This document shows positions 1 to 6,975 of a stretch of DNA of 43,571 nt, piece by piece. Origin of the DNA: Gammaproteobacteria bacterium (lineage in GTDB: Bacteria > Pseudomonadota > Gammaproteobacteria > Steroidobacterales > Steroidobacteraceae); assembly GCA_019247195.1 (NCBI GenBank), contig JAFAPI010000165.1, forward strand, positions 1 through 43,571, read 5' to 3'. The translations under genes were made by a program, and so were the position numbers. Numbering within the stretch: the stretch's first letter is position 1; each line of letters opens with the position of its first letter. Below the pieces are notes generated by a model. That model was not told the DNA's origin. It did no database searches and saw nothing but the letters and a program-made list of their open reading frames with translations.

Positions 1-211
1 CGACAGCGACTTCGAGGGACAGCAGTGCGGCTTCTAGGAGCTGGCGGTTGTGCACCAGCTGGCCGTACCATGCGGTCGAGAATCCGCCCCACACGTTCAC
101 CAGTGGCGAGGCGTTGAAGGAGTAGCCGATCAGCACCAGGATCGGCAGGTACAAGAGCGCAATGCCGGCGAACAGCACCGTCTGCAGCGCGAACGGAGAA
201 CGGCGTGCCAT
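1..211 (-). CDS. PotC-type ABC transporter permease, N-terminal part (cut by window edge)
   Basis: The reverse strand starts with ATG at 211 and reads open to the window edge, giving about 70 residues. It begins with a short basic N-terminus (MARRSPFALQ), followed by a hydrophobic segment and the YSFN/WY pattern seen near the start of PotC-like inner-membrane permeases. It lies 6 nt after the stop of the PotB-like permease gene, so the two are clearly co-transcribed and would pair as the two membrane subunits of one importer. Homology of this family is to spermidine/putrescine-type importers, but the substrate cannot be read from the sequence. The EAA loop that contacts the ATPase would lie beyond the window. 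Confidence 0.85.
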   Translation of the reverse strand, partial: MARRSPFALQTVLFAGIALLYLPILVLIGYSFNASPLVNVWGGFSTAWYGQLVHNRQLLEAALLSLEVAV

Positions 212-217
212 CGGCGG

Positions 218-1108
218 CTAGGTCTCGAGCTGACGCACGTTGTAGTACTGGTAGATGGCGATCGGCCCGACCAGCAGCAGCAGAAACGCGATGGCGACCG
301 CGGCGGCGACGGGCCAGTCGTGATTACCAAAGAACTCATCCCACAGCACGCGCCCGATCATCAGGTTGTTAGGGCCGCCAAGCAGCGAGGGAATCACAAA
401 TTCGCCGACCGCGGGAATGAACACCAGCATCGAACCTGCCACCATGCCGGGGACGGAGAGGGGCAGGGTGATGTCCAAGAAGGCGCGCCGCGGCGTGCTG
501 CCCAGGTCGCCCGCGGCCTCGAGCAGCGTGGGGTCGAGCTTCTCCAGGGTGGCAAACAGCGGCAGCACCATGAACGGCAAGTAGGAATAGACGATGCCGA
601 TGTATACCGCCAGGCTCGTGCGCATGATGTGCAGCGGATGGTGGATCAGACCGAGGTGCAGCAGCACCGTGTTCAGAAAGCCGTTATCGCGGATGATGCC
701 CTCGAGGGCGTAGACGCGCAGCAGGAACGAGGTCCAGAACGGTAGCATGATGATGAGCAGCAGCACGTTCTGGCTGGACTTCGGGCTGCGCGCGATCGCA
801 TAGGCCATCGGATAGCCGATGAGCAGACAAATCAGGGTCGACAAGAAGGCCGTGCGCAGCGAGTACAGGTAGGCGACCCCGTAAACCTCGTCGGTGAGCA
901 GGTAGCGGTAGTTGCCGAGGTGGACCGCGAGCCGCAAATGATGCTCGGGGGTGAAGGAGATCACGTCGGTGAAGGGCGGTACACGCGGCACCGCCTCCGC
1001 GAAGCTGATCTTGAAGGCGAAAAGGAATGGGATCAGGAAAAAGACCAGCAGGAACAGCAGCGGCGGCAGAATGATCAGCCAGCGGCCCGGTCGCCAGTTT
1101 AAATGCAT
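218..1108 (-). CDS. PotB-type ABC transporter permease
   Basis: Inner-membrane permease of a binding-protein-dependent importer, 296 aa from the ATG at 1108. That start gives the usual short cytoplasmic tail (MHLNWRPGRW) before the first membrane segment at about residues 11-30; an open frame continues upstream to 1267 but that stretch is not permease-like. About six hydrophobic segments follow, and the EAA loop that docks on the ATPase is clear at about residues 197-217 (EAAGDLGS...ITLPL). Length is normal for PotB. The matching ATPase gene is not next to it but at 9775 on the other strand, and no periplasmic binding protein is in the window. Substrate is inferred to be an amine because of the neighbouring demethylation genes; the family alone only suggests polyamine-like compounds. 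Confidence 0.88.
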   Translation of the reverse strand: MHLNWRPGRWLIILPPLLFLLVFFLIPFLFAFKISFAEAVPRVPPFTDVISFTPEHHLRLAVHLGNYRYLLTDEVYGVAYLYSLRTAFLSTLICLLIGYPMAYAIARSPKSSQNVLLLIIMLPFWTSFLLRVYALEGIIRDNGFLNTVLLHLGLIHHPLHIMRTSLAVYIGIVYSYLPFMVLPLFATLEKLDPTLLEAAGDLGSTPRRAFLDITLPLSVPGMVAGSMLVFIPAVGEFVIPSLLGGPNNLMIGRVLWDEFFGNHDWPVAAAVAIAFLLLLVGPIAIYQYYNVRQLET

Positions 1109-1122
1109 GCGGTCTGCCGCAT
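1107..1122. repeat. Inverted repeat over the potB-like start codon
   Basis: ATGCGG and CCGCAT are perfect 6-bp arms around a 4-base spacer. In the minus-strand mRNA the arm nearest the gene contains two bases of the ATG at 1108-1106, so a hairpin here could occlude translation initiation. It could also be a protein site in the divergent promoter region between the permease operon and the TetR-fusion gene. The rest of this 103-base intergenic region shows no other clear repeat and no copy of the palindrome found at 3915. Confidence 0.35.
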
Positions 1123-1211
1123 CTGTGCCCCCCGGCCTATTGTGCGCGATAAACTCCGGTACAGTGTAGACCCGCGCACCGTAGCGTCGGTGGCCTCGAG
1201 GTCCGGGTAAC

Positions 1212-2738
1212 GTGCGCGCGCAACGCAGCTCCAAGGTCGATTCCTCGCCGGGCAACGGTTCGCGCACCCGTCAGCGCCAGCGCCAGCGGCTCATCGAGGC
1301 GTGCATTTCGGCGCTGCACATCTACGGGCCTTCGCGTACCACGGTCGAGAAGGTAGTGGCACTGGCCGACCTGTCGCCGGGGATCGTGCGCTTTTACTTC
1401 ACTTCGAAGGCGGCCATGCTGGTGGCCTCGCTGGCCTACCTGGCCGCCGAGTTCGACGAACGCGTCCTCAAGCCGGTCGCGCAGTTGCGGGAGGCGCCAG
1501 TGCAGGCTCTGCGCCTGCTGGTGGATCTGTATCTCGATGCGGATATCGCCAGCCCGCGCAAGGTTTCGGTGTGGTATGCATTCTGGGGCGAGGCTAGCTC
1601 GCGGCAAGAATACTACGACATTTGCGGCAAGAAGGACGATGACTTCGCCGAGCTGGTGCGCGATCTCATCAGCCGGCTCATCGGCAGCAGCGGTGCGCGG
1701 CATCTAGATGCCGACGCGGTGGCATTGGGCCTCATCGGCGTACTCGAGGTCCTGTGGCAGGGTTTTGCCTTCCAGAGTGAAGCGAACATCGACCGAGCGG
1801 CTGCGGTGCAGCGCTCGCTCGCTTACTTGCGCTCTGTCTTTCCGACCGAATTCCGCGACGCCGTGGTGCCGGTGCCGGCCAGCGTTGCACTACCCACCGA
1901 TGGCGCCCGGTTGGCCGCCGCGGCGTATGCCAGCCCACCTCTCCTGGCCGCGGAACGTGAGCGGTTGCTGCGCTCGGCTTGGCAGATGATCGGGCACGAG
2001 GGCGAGCTGCGCCGGGCCGGGGACTATCTGACCGGGGATCTGGGCGGTGAGCGCGTGTTGGTGGTGCGGGCCGAGCGCGCGCGCCTCCACGCCTTCCGCA
2101 ATACCTGTCGACGCAGCCCACACGCGCTGCTTAGCGAGCGGCGTGGCCACCTGCAGAGCGCGATTCGCTGCGCCGCCCACGACCTTACATACACCTTCGA
2201 TGGACACCTCGTGGAAGGCCGGACCAGCGGCGACCTGCTGGCACTACCGCTGCGTTGCGAGGACGGCCTGATCTTCGCGCGTGCCGAGGGGGGAGCCGCG
2301 GCTGCGGCGCTGTCCCCCGCGTGGCGTGAGGTGGGAGCTCTGCGCCCTGGGCCGGTGAGTGATTTCGACGTGGGCGCCGATTGGAAGGTGTTGATCGAAC
2401 AGTGGCTCGAACGCAGCCTGCCGAACTGCGATTTCCTGCCACCCAACCAATTGCTGCAGCGCGAGGGCGACGCCGCGGTAGTCCTGCAGGTCATGCCGCT
2501 CGCGCCCGGCAGTGCACGCGTCCGCCGTTTCGAACTGACCCCCAGCGGGCGTGCTGCCGGTACCCGCACCGCGTGGCAGCGCCGACTCGATCACTGGCTG
2601 AGGAGCGAGCTGGCGCTGGCTACTTCGACCCAAGCCGGACTGCTGAGTGGCGCGCCCGCCGAGGAAGCGGGCCCGGTAGGCAGCGCGCTCGTCGAGTTTC
2701 GCCGCTCGATCGCGGCCTTGCTGCGCGCCGTCAGTTGA
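1212..2738 (+). CDS. BetI-like TetR regulator fused to a degenerate Rieske oxygenase domain
   Basis: A 508-aa open frame with a GTG start at 1212. Residues about 20-70 are a TetR helix-turn-helix (RTTVEKVVALADLSPGIV, then YFTSKAAML), and about 85-210 match the BetI-type ligand domain (SPRKVSVWYAFWGEASS). Residues about 245-360 are a Rieske domain close in sequence to the oxygenase encoded next door, and about 385-505 are the remains of its catalytic domain. Of the four [2Fe-2S] ligands, C299, C320 and H323 are kept, but the first His is R301 (a His sits at 304). In the catalytic remnant the acid E400 is kept, but both iron-binding His are replaced (L403, F408), and roughly 100 residues are missing. 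It therefore cannot act as a normal oxygenase. I infer a DNA-binding sensor whose former enzyme domain binds the pathway substrate or senses redox state. Its 3' end overlaps the convergent oxygenase gene by 8 bp. Confidence 0.85.
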   Translation: MRAQRSSKVDSSPGNGSRTRQRQRQRLIEACISALHIYGPSRTTVEKVVALADLSPGIVRFYFTSKAAMLVASLAYLAAEFDERVLKPVAQLREAPVQALRLLVDLYLDADIASPRKVSVWYAFWGEASSRQEYYDICGKKDDDFAELVRDLISRLIGSSGARHLDADAVALGLIGVLEVLWQGFAFQSEANIDRAAAVQRSLAYLRSVFPTEFRDAVVPVPASVALPTDGARLAAAAYASPPLLAAERERLLRSAWQMIGHEGELRRAGDYLTGDLGGERVLVVRAERARLHAFRNTCRRSPHALLSERRGHLQSAIRCAAHDLTYTFDGHLVEGRTSGDLLALPLRCEDGLIFARAEGGAAAAALSPAWREVGALRPGPVSDFDVGADWKVLIEQWLERSLPNCDFLPPNQLLQREGDAAVVLQVMPLAPGSARVRRFELTPSGRAAGTRTAWQRRLDHWLRSELALATSTQAGLLSGAPAEEAGPVGSALVEFRRSIAALLRAVS

Positions 2739-3894
2739 AGCGTGCCGGCGCCGTGGCCAGTCGCGCTTCCGGAATGCGCTCGCGCAGCAGGTTGTGGAAC
2801 TCAAGCATCCAGTGCTCGATTGAGGACAGCGGCCCGGGCTCGTAGCTGTCGGAGGCCAGCCCCTGCTGCACTCGCTCGCACAGGAACTGATCCTCGCGCT
2901 GGACCTGACGGTTGATACGCCCTCCGAGGTAGCGCGCGATGCGCATCTCCCGTCTCGTATCGGGCAGACCGTAGACCGCTCCACGCACGGTGCATTTTCC
3001 CGGGCCGCGGGGCAGGACCTGAAAGTAGTCCATTTGCTCCGGGAAAACGTCGATGCCAAGGTTCGGCAATACGCTGTAGAAGCTCCAGCGACGGCGTTCG
3101 CGCTCCGGCAGGTGCGTAGCCACACTCCCGATCAGCTGTTGGTACATGCGCTCGGTCCAGCGGCTGGAGGGCTGTGCGCGCAGCCAGCTCGCGCCGCGCG
3201 CGACTCCGCTGTGCAGGCGGCGCTGATCGTCATAGTCCGGCGTGAAGGTGCGGTATAGCCCGGGGTGCCCGATCGGAACGTGGTAGGACTCGAGGTAATT
3301 GTCGATAGCAACCTTCCAGTCACACTCCCAGTGCTCCACGTATTCACTGAGCAGCTCCATCTCCTCGAAACGGAACGGCAGGAACTCTTCGGCAACCTCG
3401 GCTAGCACCTGGTCAATCGGCGGCGGTGTGCCGGCGACACAGACGAAGACGAAGCCGAGGAAGATCTGCAAGCGCACCGGTTTGAGGCCGAGCTGCGCGC
3501 GCTCCAGCGGCGGGAAAGTGTCGCGGGCGGGAATGCCCAACAAATCACCGCTGTGGCGGTACGACCAGCCGTGATAGGGGCACGTGATCGCACCTGGACA
3601 GTTACCGTGGCCAGCGAGAAGGCGCGCGCCGCGGTGGCGGCAGACGTTATGAAAGGCGCGGACTTCGCCGTGCGAGTCGCGGACCGCGACGATGCTGTCG
3701 CGGCCCATGTCGAGCGTCACGAAATCCCCCGCGCGGCGCAGCTGACTCAGGTGGCATACGACCTGCCAACTGGGCTTGAGGATGCGCTCGTACTCCAGGC
3801 GCGCCATCTCGGGGTGGTTGTAGACCCAGGCTGGCAGGGCACGCGCCATCGCGGGGGCGGGGGGCTCAACCGGACGGACGAGGGGTGAGCTCAT
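2731..3894 (-). CDS. Rieske-type aromatic-ring-hydroxylating/quaternary-amine oxygenase, alpha subunit
   Basis: A 387-aa terminal oxygenase of the GbcA/CntA/stachydrine-demethylase type. The Rieske cluster ligands are C85, H87, C105 and H108 (CRHRG...CPYHGW). The mononuclear iron site is H205 and H210 in ESYHVPIGH, with D335 (EDQF) as likely third ligand. The electron-bridging acid is Glu (E202) rather than the common Asp, as reported for carnitine oxygenase CntA. These enzymes hydroxylate an N-methyl or adjacent carbon of a quaternary amine, releasing formaldehyde or trimethylamine. The start at 3894 is preceded by GGAGG. It is divergent from the aminotransferase operon and convergent with the regulator fusion. 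No ferredoxin or reductase partner gene is in the window, so electrons must come from elsewhere. Exact substrate unknown; O-demethylation is a weaker alternative. Confidence 0.88.
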   Translation of the reverse strand: MSSPLVRPVEPPAPAMARALPAWVYNHPEMARLEYERILKPSWQVVCHLSQLRRAGDFVTLDMGRDSIVAVRDSHGEVRAFHNVCRHRGARLLAGHGNCPGAITCPYHGWSYRHSGDLLGIPARDTFPPLERAQLGLKPVRLQIFLGFVFVCVAGTPPPIDQVLAEVAEEFLPFRFEEMELLSEYVEHWECDWKVAIDNYLESYHVPIGHPGLYRTFTPDYDDQRRLHSGVARGASWLRAQPSSRWTERMYQQLIGSVATHLPERERRRWSFYSVLPNLGIDVFPEQMDYFQVLPRGPGKCTVRGAVYGLPDTRREMRIARYLGGRINRQVQREDQFLCERVQQGLASDSYEPGPLSSIEHWMLEFHNLLRERIPEARLATAPARFN

Positions 3895-3914
3895 AGCAGA
3901 GCCTCCGCGTGGGG

Positions 3915-3928
3915 TATATGAACATATA
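3915..3928. promoter_or_regulatory. Operator-like palindrome, copy 1
   Basis: TATATGAACATATA is a 14-bp inverted repeat with 6-bp arms and a 2-base centre. It sits just downstream of a possible minus-strand -10 (TAGAAT, plus positions 3929-3934), where transcription of the oxygenase gene would start. It is AT-rich in an otherwise GC-rich region and nearly identical to the second copy at 3946. Length and symmetry suit a TetR-family dimer; the obvious candidate binder is the fusion regulator at 1212. Confidence 0.7.
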
Positions 3929-3945
3929 ATTCTAGCCGAAAAAAT

Positions 3946-3959
3946 TATATGATCATATA
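3946..3959. promoter_or_regulatory. Operator-like palindrome, copy 2
   Basis: TATATGATCATATA is a perfect 14-bp palindrome, differing from copy 1 at one position. The centres of the two copies are 31 bp apart, about three turns of B-DNA, so two dimers would sit on the same helix face. It contains TATGAT (3948-3953), a plausible -10 for the plus-strand operon, so occupancy would block both divergent promoters. No further copy was found in the window. Confidence 0.7.
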
Positions 3960-3978
3960 GACTGTACCCGGGAGCGAT

Positions 3979-4010
3979 GGTAACTTGGCGCCGTCGTTAC
4001 CTTTTTTTTT
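3979..4010 (+). terminator. Hairpin plus T9 in the operon leader (attenuator-like)
   Basis: GGTAAC (3979-3984) and GTTACC (3996-4001) form a 6-bp stem with an 11-base loop containing GGCGCC, and nine T follow directly (4002-4010). This is the layout of an intrinsic terminator, yet it lies between the operators and the ribosome binding site (GGAG, 4012-4015) of the first operon gene at 4022. The stem is short, so it may act as a weak attenuator, or the U-tract may simply help ribosome binding. Confidence 0.5.
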
Positions 4011-4021
4011 CGGAGATCACC

Positions 4022-5350
4022 ATGGCCCGCACCCTCACGCGCAATCGAGAGCATTTTCGGCGGGCCCTGCAGCGTCTGCCGCTCGGTGTCGCGTCCAATT
4101 TCCGATTCTGGGGTGAGGATCGCACCATTTATGTGAAACACGGGCGCGGCGCACGGGTCACCGACCTTGATGGCAACGTGTACGTGGACTACCGCATGGG
4201 GTACGGGCCGTCGATCCTCGGCTATGCCGATCCGCGCGTGGACGCCGCGGCGCGCGCCGGGATGGAGGTGGGCGGTGTCTTCGCGCTCTCCACCGAGCGC
4301 GAGCTGAGCGTGGCCGAACGCATTTCGCAGATGGTGCCGGCAGCGGAACTGGTGCGGTTTTCGAACTCGGGCACCGAAGCGGTGATGGCGGCGCTGCGCC
4401 TGGCACGCGCCTACACCGGCCGCGACAATTACGTGATTCTCGAGGGCAGCTATCACGGCCTGTTTGACGCCGCCATGTGGTACACGCCGATGGAGAAGTG
4501 GGCCGAGGTGGGCGACCCGGTCGTCTACCCCTACAGCGAGGGCGTGCCGCTCGCCACGCGCAACTTCGCGCATTTCGTGCAGGCCAACGATGCCAACCAG
4601 CTCGAGGACGTCCTGAAGCGCCACGGCCACAACATCGCGTGCCTGCTCATCGAGCCCATCATGGGCAACTGCCTGGGGATCGCCGCAGAACCAGCGTACG
4701 TGCGAGCTGCGCGTGAGCTATGTGACCGGTACGGCGTGGTTATGATCATCGATGAGGTCAAGACCGGCTTCCGCGTGGCACGCGGCGGCGTGCAGGAGCT
4801 CTACGGCGTGCGAGCCGACCTCTGCACCTTCGCCAAGGCGGTGGCGAATGGTTATCCGATCTCGGTCCTGGCGGGTCGTGAGGAGATCATGCGCAAACTC
4901 GGTAAGGGTGTCGCCCACGGCGGTACCTACACTGCGCATCCGGTGTCGCTCGCGGCCGCGGAGAAGACCCTGCAGATCCTGGCGGAGACCGATGCCCTCG
5001 AGCGCCTGGCTGCTTATGGTACGCGGCTGCGCCAGGGCAAGAGCGCGATTCTCAAGGCGCGGGGCATTGCACACAGTTTCGTCGGCCATCCCTCCATGAG
5101 CGGGCTGTATTTCGCACATGAGCCGCCCCGCACCTACCGGGATTGGAAGCGCAGCGACTACACGTTCTACGACGCCGTCGCCAGAGTGCTGCACGACGAG
5201 TGCATACTGTGCGAACCAGACTCGCGCGAGCCTTGGTTCATGTCAGCTGCGCACGACGATGCCTGCCTGCGGGACACCCTGAGCGCTTTCGAGATCGCGG
5301 TCGACCGCACGCTCGACGCGCTCGGTAGCACCCGTCGGGTTCCGGCCTGA
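4022..5350 (+). CDS. Class III PLP-dependent aminotransferase (glutamate-1-semialdehyde aminomutase-like)
   Basis: A 442-aa fold-type I PLP enzyme. The ATG at 4022 follows GGAG at 6-base spacing and is preferred to an upstream in-frame ATG at 3977 that would lie inside the leader hairpin. SNSGTEA (residues 114-120) contacts cofactor phosphate, EGSYHG is at 141-146, D244 (IIDEV) binds the pyridine nitrogen, and K272 ([11 protein letters not shown]) forms the Schiff base. It resembles HemL, but the context is catabolic and not tetrapyrrole synthesis. I infer transfer or removal of an amino group on an omega- or beta-amino acid intermediate of the island pathway. It is the first gene of a plus-strand operon that continues to the TonB receptor. 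Confidence 0.85.
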   Translation: MARTLTRNREHFRRALQRLPLGVASNFRFWGEDRTIYVKHGRGARVTDLDGNVYVDYRMGYGPSILGYADPRVDAAARAGMEVGGVFALSTERELSVAERISQMVPAAELVRFSNSGTEAVMAALRLARAYTGRDNYVILEGSYHGLFDAAMWYTPMEKWAEVGDPVVYPYSEGVPLATRNFAHFVQANDANQLEDVLKRHGHNIACLLIEPIMGNCLGIAAEPAYVRAARELCDRYGVVMIIDEVKTGFRVARGGVQELYGVRADLCTFAKAVANGYPISVLAGREEIMRKLGKGVAHGGTYTAHPVSLAAAEKTLQILAETDALERLAAYGTRLRQGKSAILKARGIAHSFVGHPSMSGLYFAHEPPRTYRDWKRSDYTFYDAVARVLHDECILCEPDSREPWFMSAAHDDACLRDTLSAFEIAVDRTLDALGSTRRVPA

Positions 5351-5373
5351 CGCGCGCAGGCGCTACCGCGCAC

Positions 5374-6975
5374 ATGAGTTCCACCGGTCGCAGCCGCTAC
5401 GACGCCATCGTCATCGGGGCCGGCCACAACGGCCTGGTCAACGCCTGTTATCTGGCGCGCGCCGGACTGCAGGTACTGGTACTCGAGCGCAATACCTTCG
5501 TCGGTGGCGCCGCCGTCAGCCGCAAGCTCTACGACGGCTTCACCTATTCGAATTGCTCGTATGTGTGCAGCCTGCTGCGCACCGAGATCATCCGTGCGCT
5601 GGAGTTACCGCGCTTTGGCCTGCAAATCATTCCCTACGAAGGCGGTTGTACTCTCATGCGGAATGGCGAGCACCTCGCCATATACGACAATCACGACGCA
5701 CTGCGCCGCGAAATCGCCCGTCACTCGCGTCACGATGCCGAGGCATACGAGCGTTACGTACGCGACATGCTGCGGCACTGCCGCTTCATCAAGCCGTTGC
5801 TGATGCGCGAGCCGCCCGATCCGACCTCATTCAGGCCGCGGGACATCCGCGAGTTGCTGTTCCTCGCCCGTCATTTCCACGGCCTGGGGGAGGCGCGGAT
5901 GTACGACACGCTGCGCTTCTACACCATGAGCTGCGCCGACATGCTCGAGGAGTATTTCGAAAGCGAGATCGTAAAGGCGCACCTGGCTGGCAGCTCGATC
6001 ATCGGCACCGCGCTCGGACCGCGCTCGCCGGGTTCGGCCTACGTCCTGCTGCACCACTACATGGGCAGCATCGACGGTGCGGTGGGAGCATGGGGCTTCG
6101 CCCGGGGCGGGATGGGTGCGATCACCCAGGCGCTGGCGAGCTCCCTGCAGGCGAGCGGTGGCGAGATCAGGACGGGCGCCCCGGTCGAAGAGGTGCGAGT
6201 GCAAAGCGGCCGTGCCACCGGCGTCGTGCTCGAAAGCGGGGAGGAAATTACAGCGCGTGTGGTGGTCTCCAATCTCGACGTGAAACGCACCTTTCTCAAG
6301 ACGGTGGCAGCGGCGCACCTGCCGCCTGAGTTCCTCGACAGGGTACGCAAGTTCAAGATCCGCGGCTCCTCCGGCAAGCTCAACATCGCGCTCGACGGGC
6401 TGCCGCAGTTTCCGGCCATTCCGCAGGGCTCGCCCGCCACCCGCGGCGACATGCACATCACGGATACGCTCGAGATGGTTGAGCGCGCTTACGATGACTG
6501 GAAGGAAGGGCGCTGGTCGAGCGCTCCGTACGTCGACATGCTGATTCCGACGCAGATCGATCCGACCATGACACCGGATGGAAAACACTACATGTCGGTG
6601 TTCGTGCAGTACTGCCCCTACCAGCTCGCCGATGGCGATTGGACCGCCGCCAAGCGCGAGGCCTTCGGCGCCACCGTCATCGACGCCATTGCCCGGCACA
6701 GCCCGGACTTCAAGGAGCTGATACTGCACGCGGAGATTCGCACGCCGCGCGAAATCGAGGCCGAGGTGGGCCTTACGGAGGGCAACATCTTTCAGGGCGA
6801 GCTGACCTTCGATCAACTCCTTTTCAACCGCCCGCTCCCTGGCTACGCGCAGTACCGCGCTCCGGTACGCGGCATGTACATGTGCGGCTCCAGCACTCAC
6901 CCTGGCGGCGGAGTCATGGGTGCACCGGGTGCCAACGCCGCCGCCGCAATCCTGCGCGACCTCGGGCGTACGTGA
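5374..6975 (+). CDS. FAD-dependent oxidoreductase, phytoene-desaturase-like (first of a pair)
   Basis: A 533-aa flavoprotein of the COG1233/amine-oxidase-like superfamily. The dinucleotide-binding motif is GAGHNG (residues 15-20), with the acidic residue E38 at the end of the second strand and a GG doublet (VGGAA, 43-47). The C-terminal FAD motif HPGGGVMGAPGANAAAAIL is intact. Members include carotenoid desaturases and PYROXD2-like proteins; no carotenoid gene is nearby, so a role in oxidising an amine or carbon skeleton of the island substrate is more likely. Its last bases overlap the start of a paralogue of nearly equal length (GTGA overlap at 6972), which suggests equal production and perhaps a heterodimer. 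Reaction unknown. Confidence 0.82.
   Translation: MSSTGRSRYDAIVIGAGHNGLVNACYLARAGLQVLVLERNTFVGGAAVSRKLYDGFTYSNCSYVCSLLRTEIIRALELPRFGLQIIPYEGGCTLMRNGEHLAIYDNHDALRREIARHSRHDAEAYERYVRDMLRHCRFIKPLLMREPPDPTSFRPRDIRELLFLARHFHGLGEARMYDTLRFYTMSCADMLEEYFESEIVKAHLAGSSIIGTALGPRSPGSAYVLLHHYMGSIDGAVGAWGFARGGMGAITQALASSLQASGGEIRTGAPVEEVRVQSGRATGVVLESGEEITARVVVSNLDVKRTFLKTVAAAHLPPEFLDRVRKFKIRGSSGKLNIALDGLPQFPAIPQGSPATRGDMHITDTLEMVERAYDDWKEGRWSSAPYVDMLIPTQIDPTMTPDGKHYMSVFVQYCPYQLADGDWTAAKREAFGATVIDAIARHSPDFKELILHAEIRTPREIEAEVGLTEGNIFQGELTFDQLLFNRPLPGYAQYRAPVRGMYMCGSSTHPGGGVMGAPGANAAAAILRDLGRT

Noticed and set aside
1-1108. Firm assignment as a spermidine/putrescine importer
   Set aside because: The family is right but substrate is set by the binding protein, which is absent from the window; polyamine use is not otherwise indicated.
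4022-5350. Naming the aminotransferase hemL
   Set aside because: Motifs fit the family, but the gene is under the island operator between an oxygenase and FAD oxidases, so a tetrapyrrole role is not supported.
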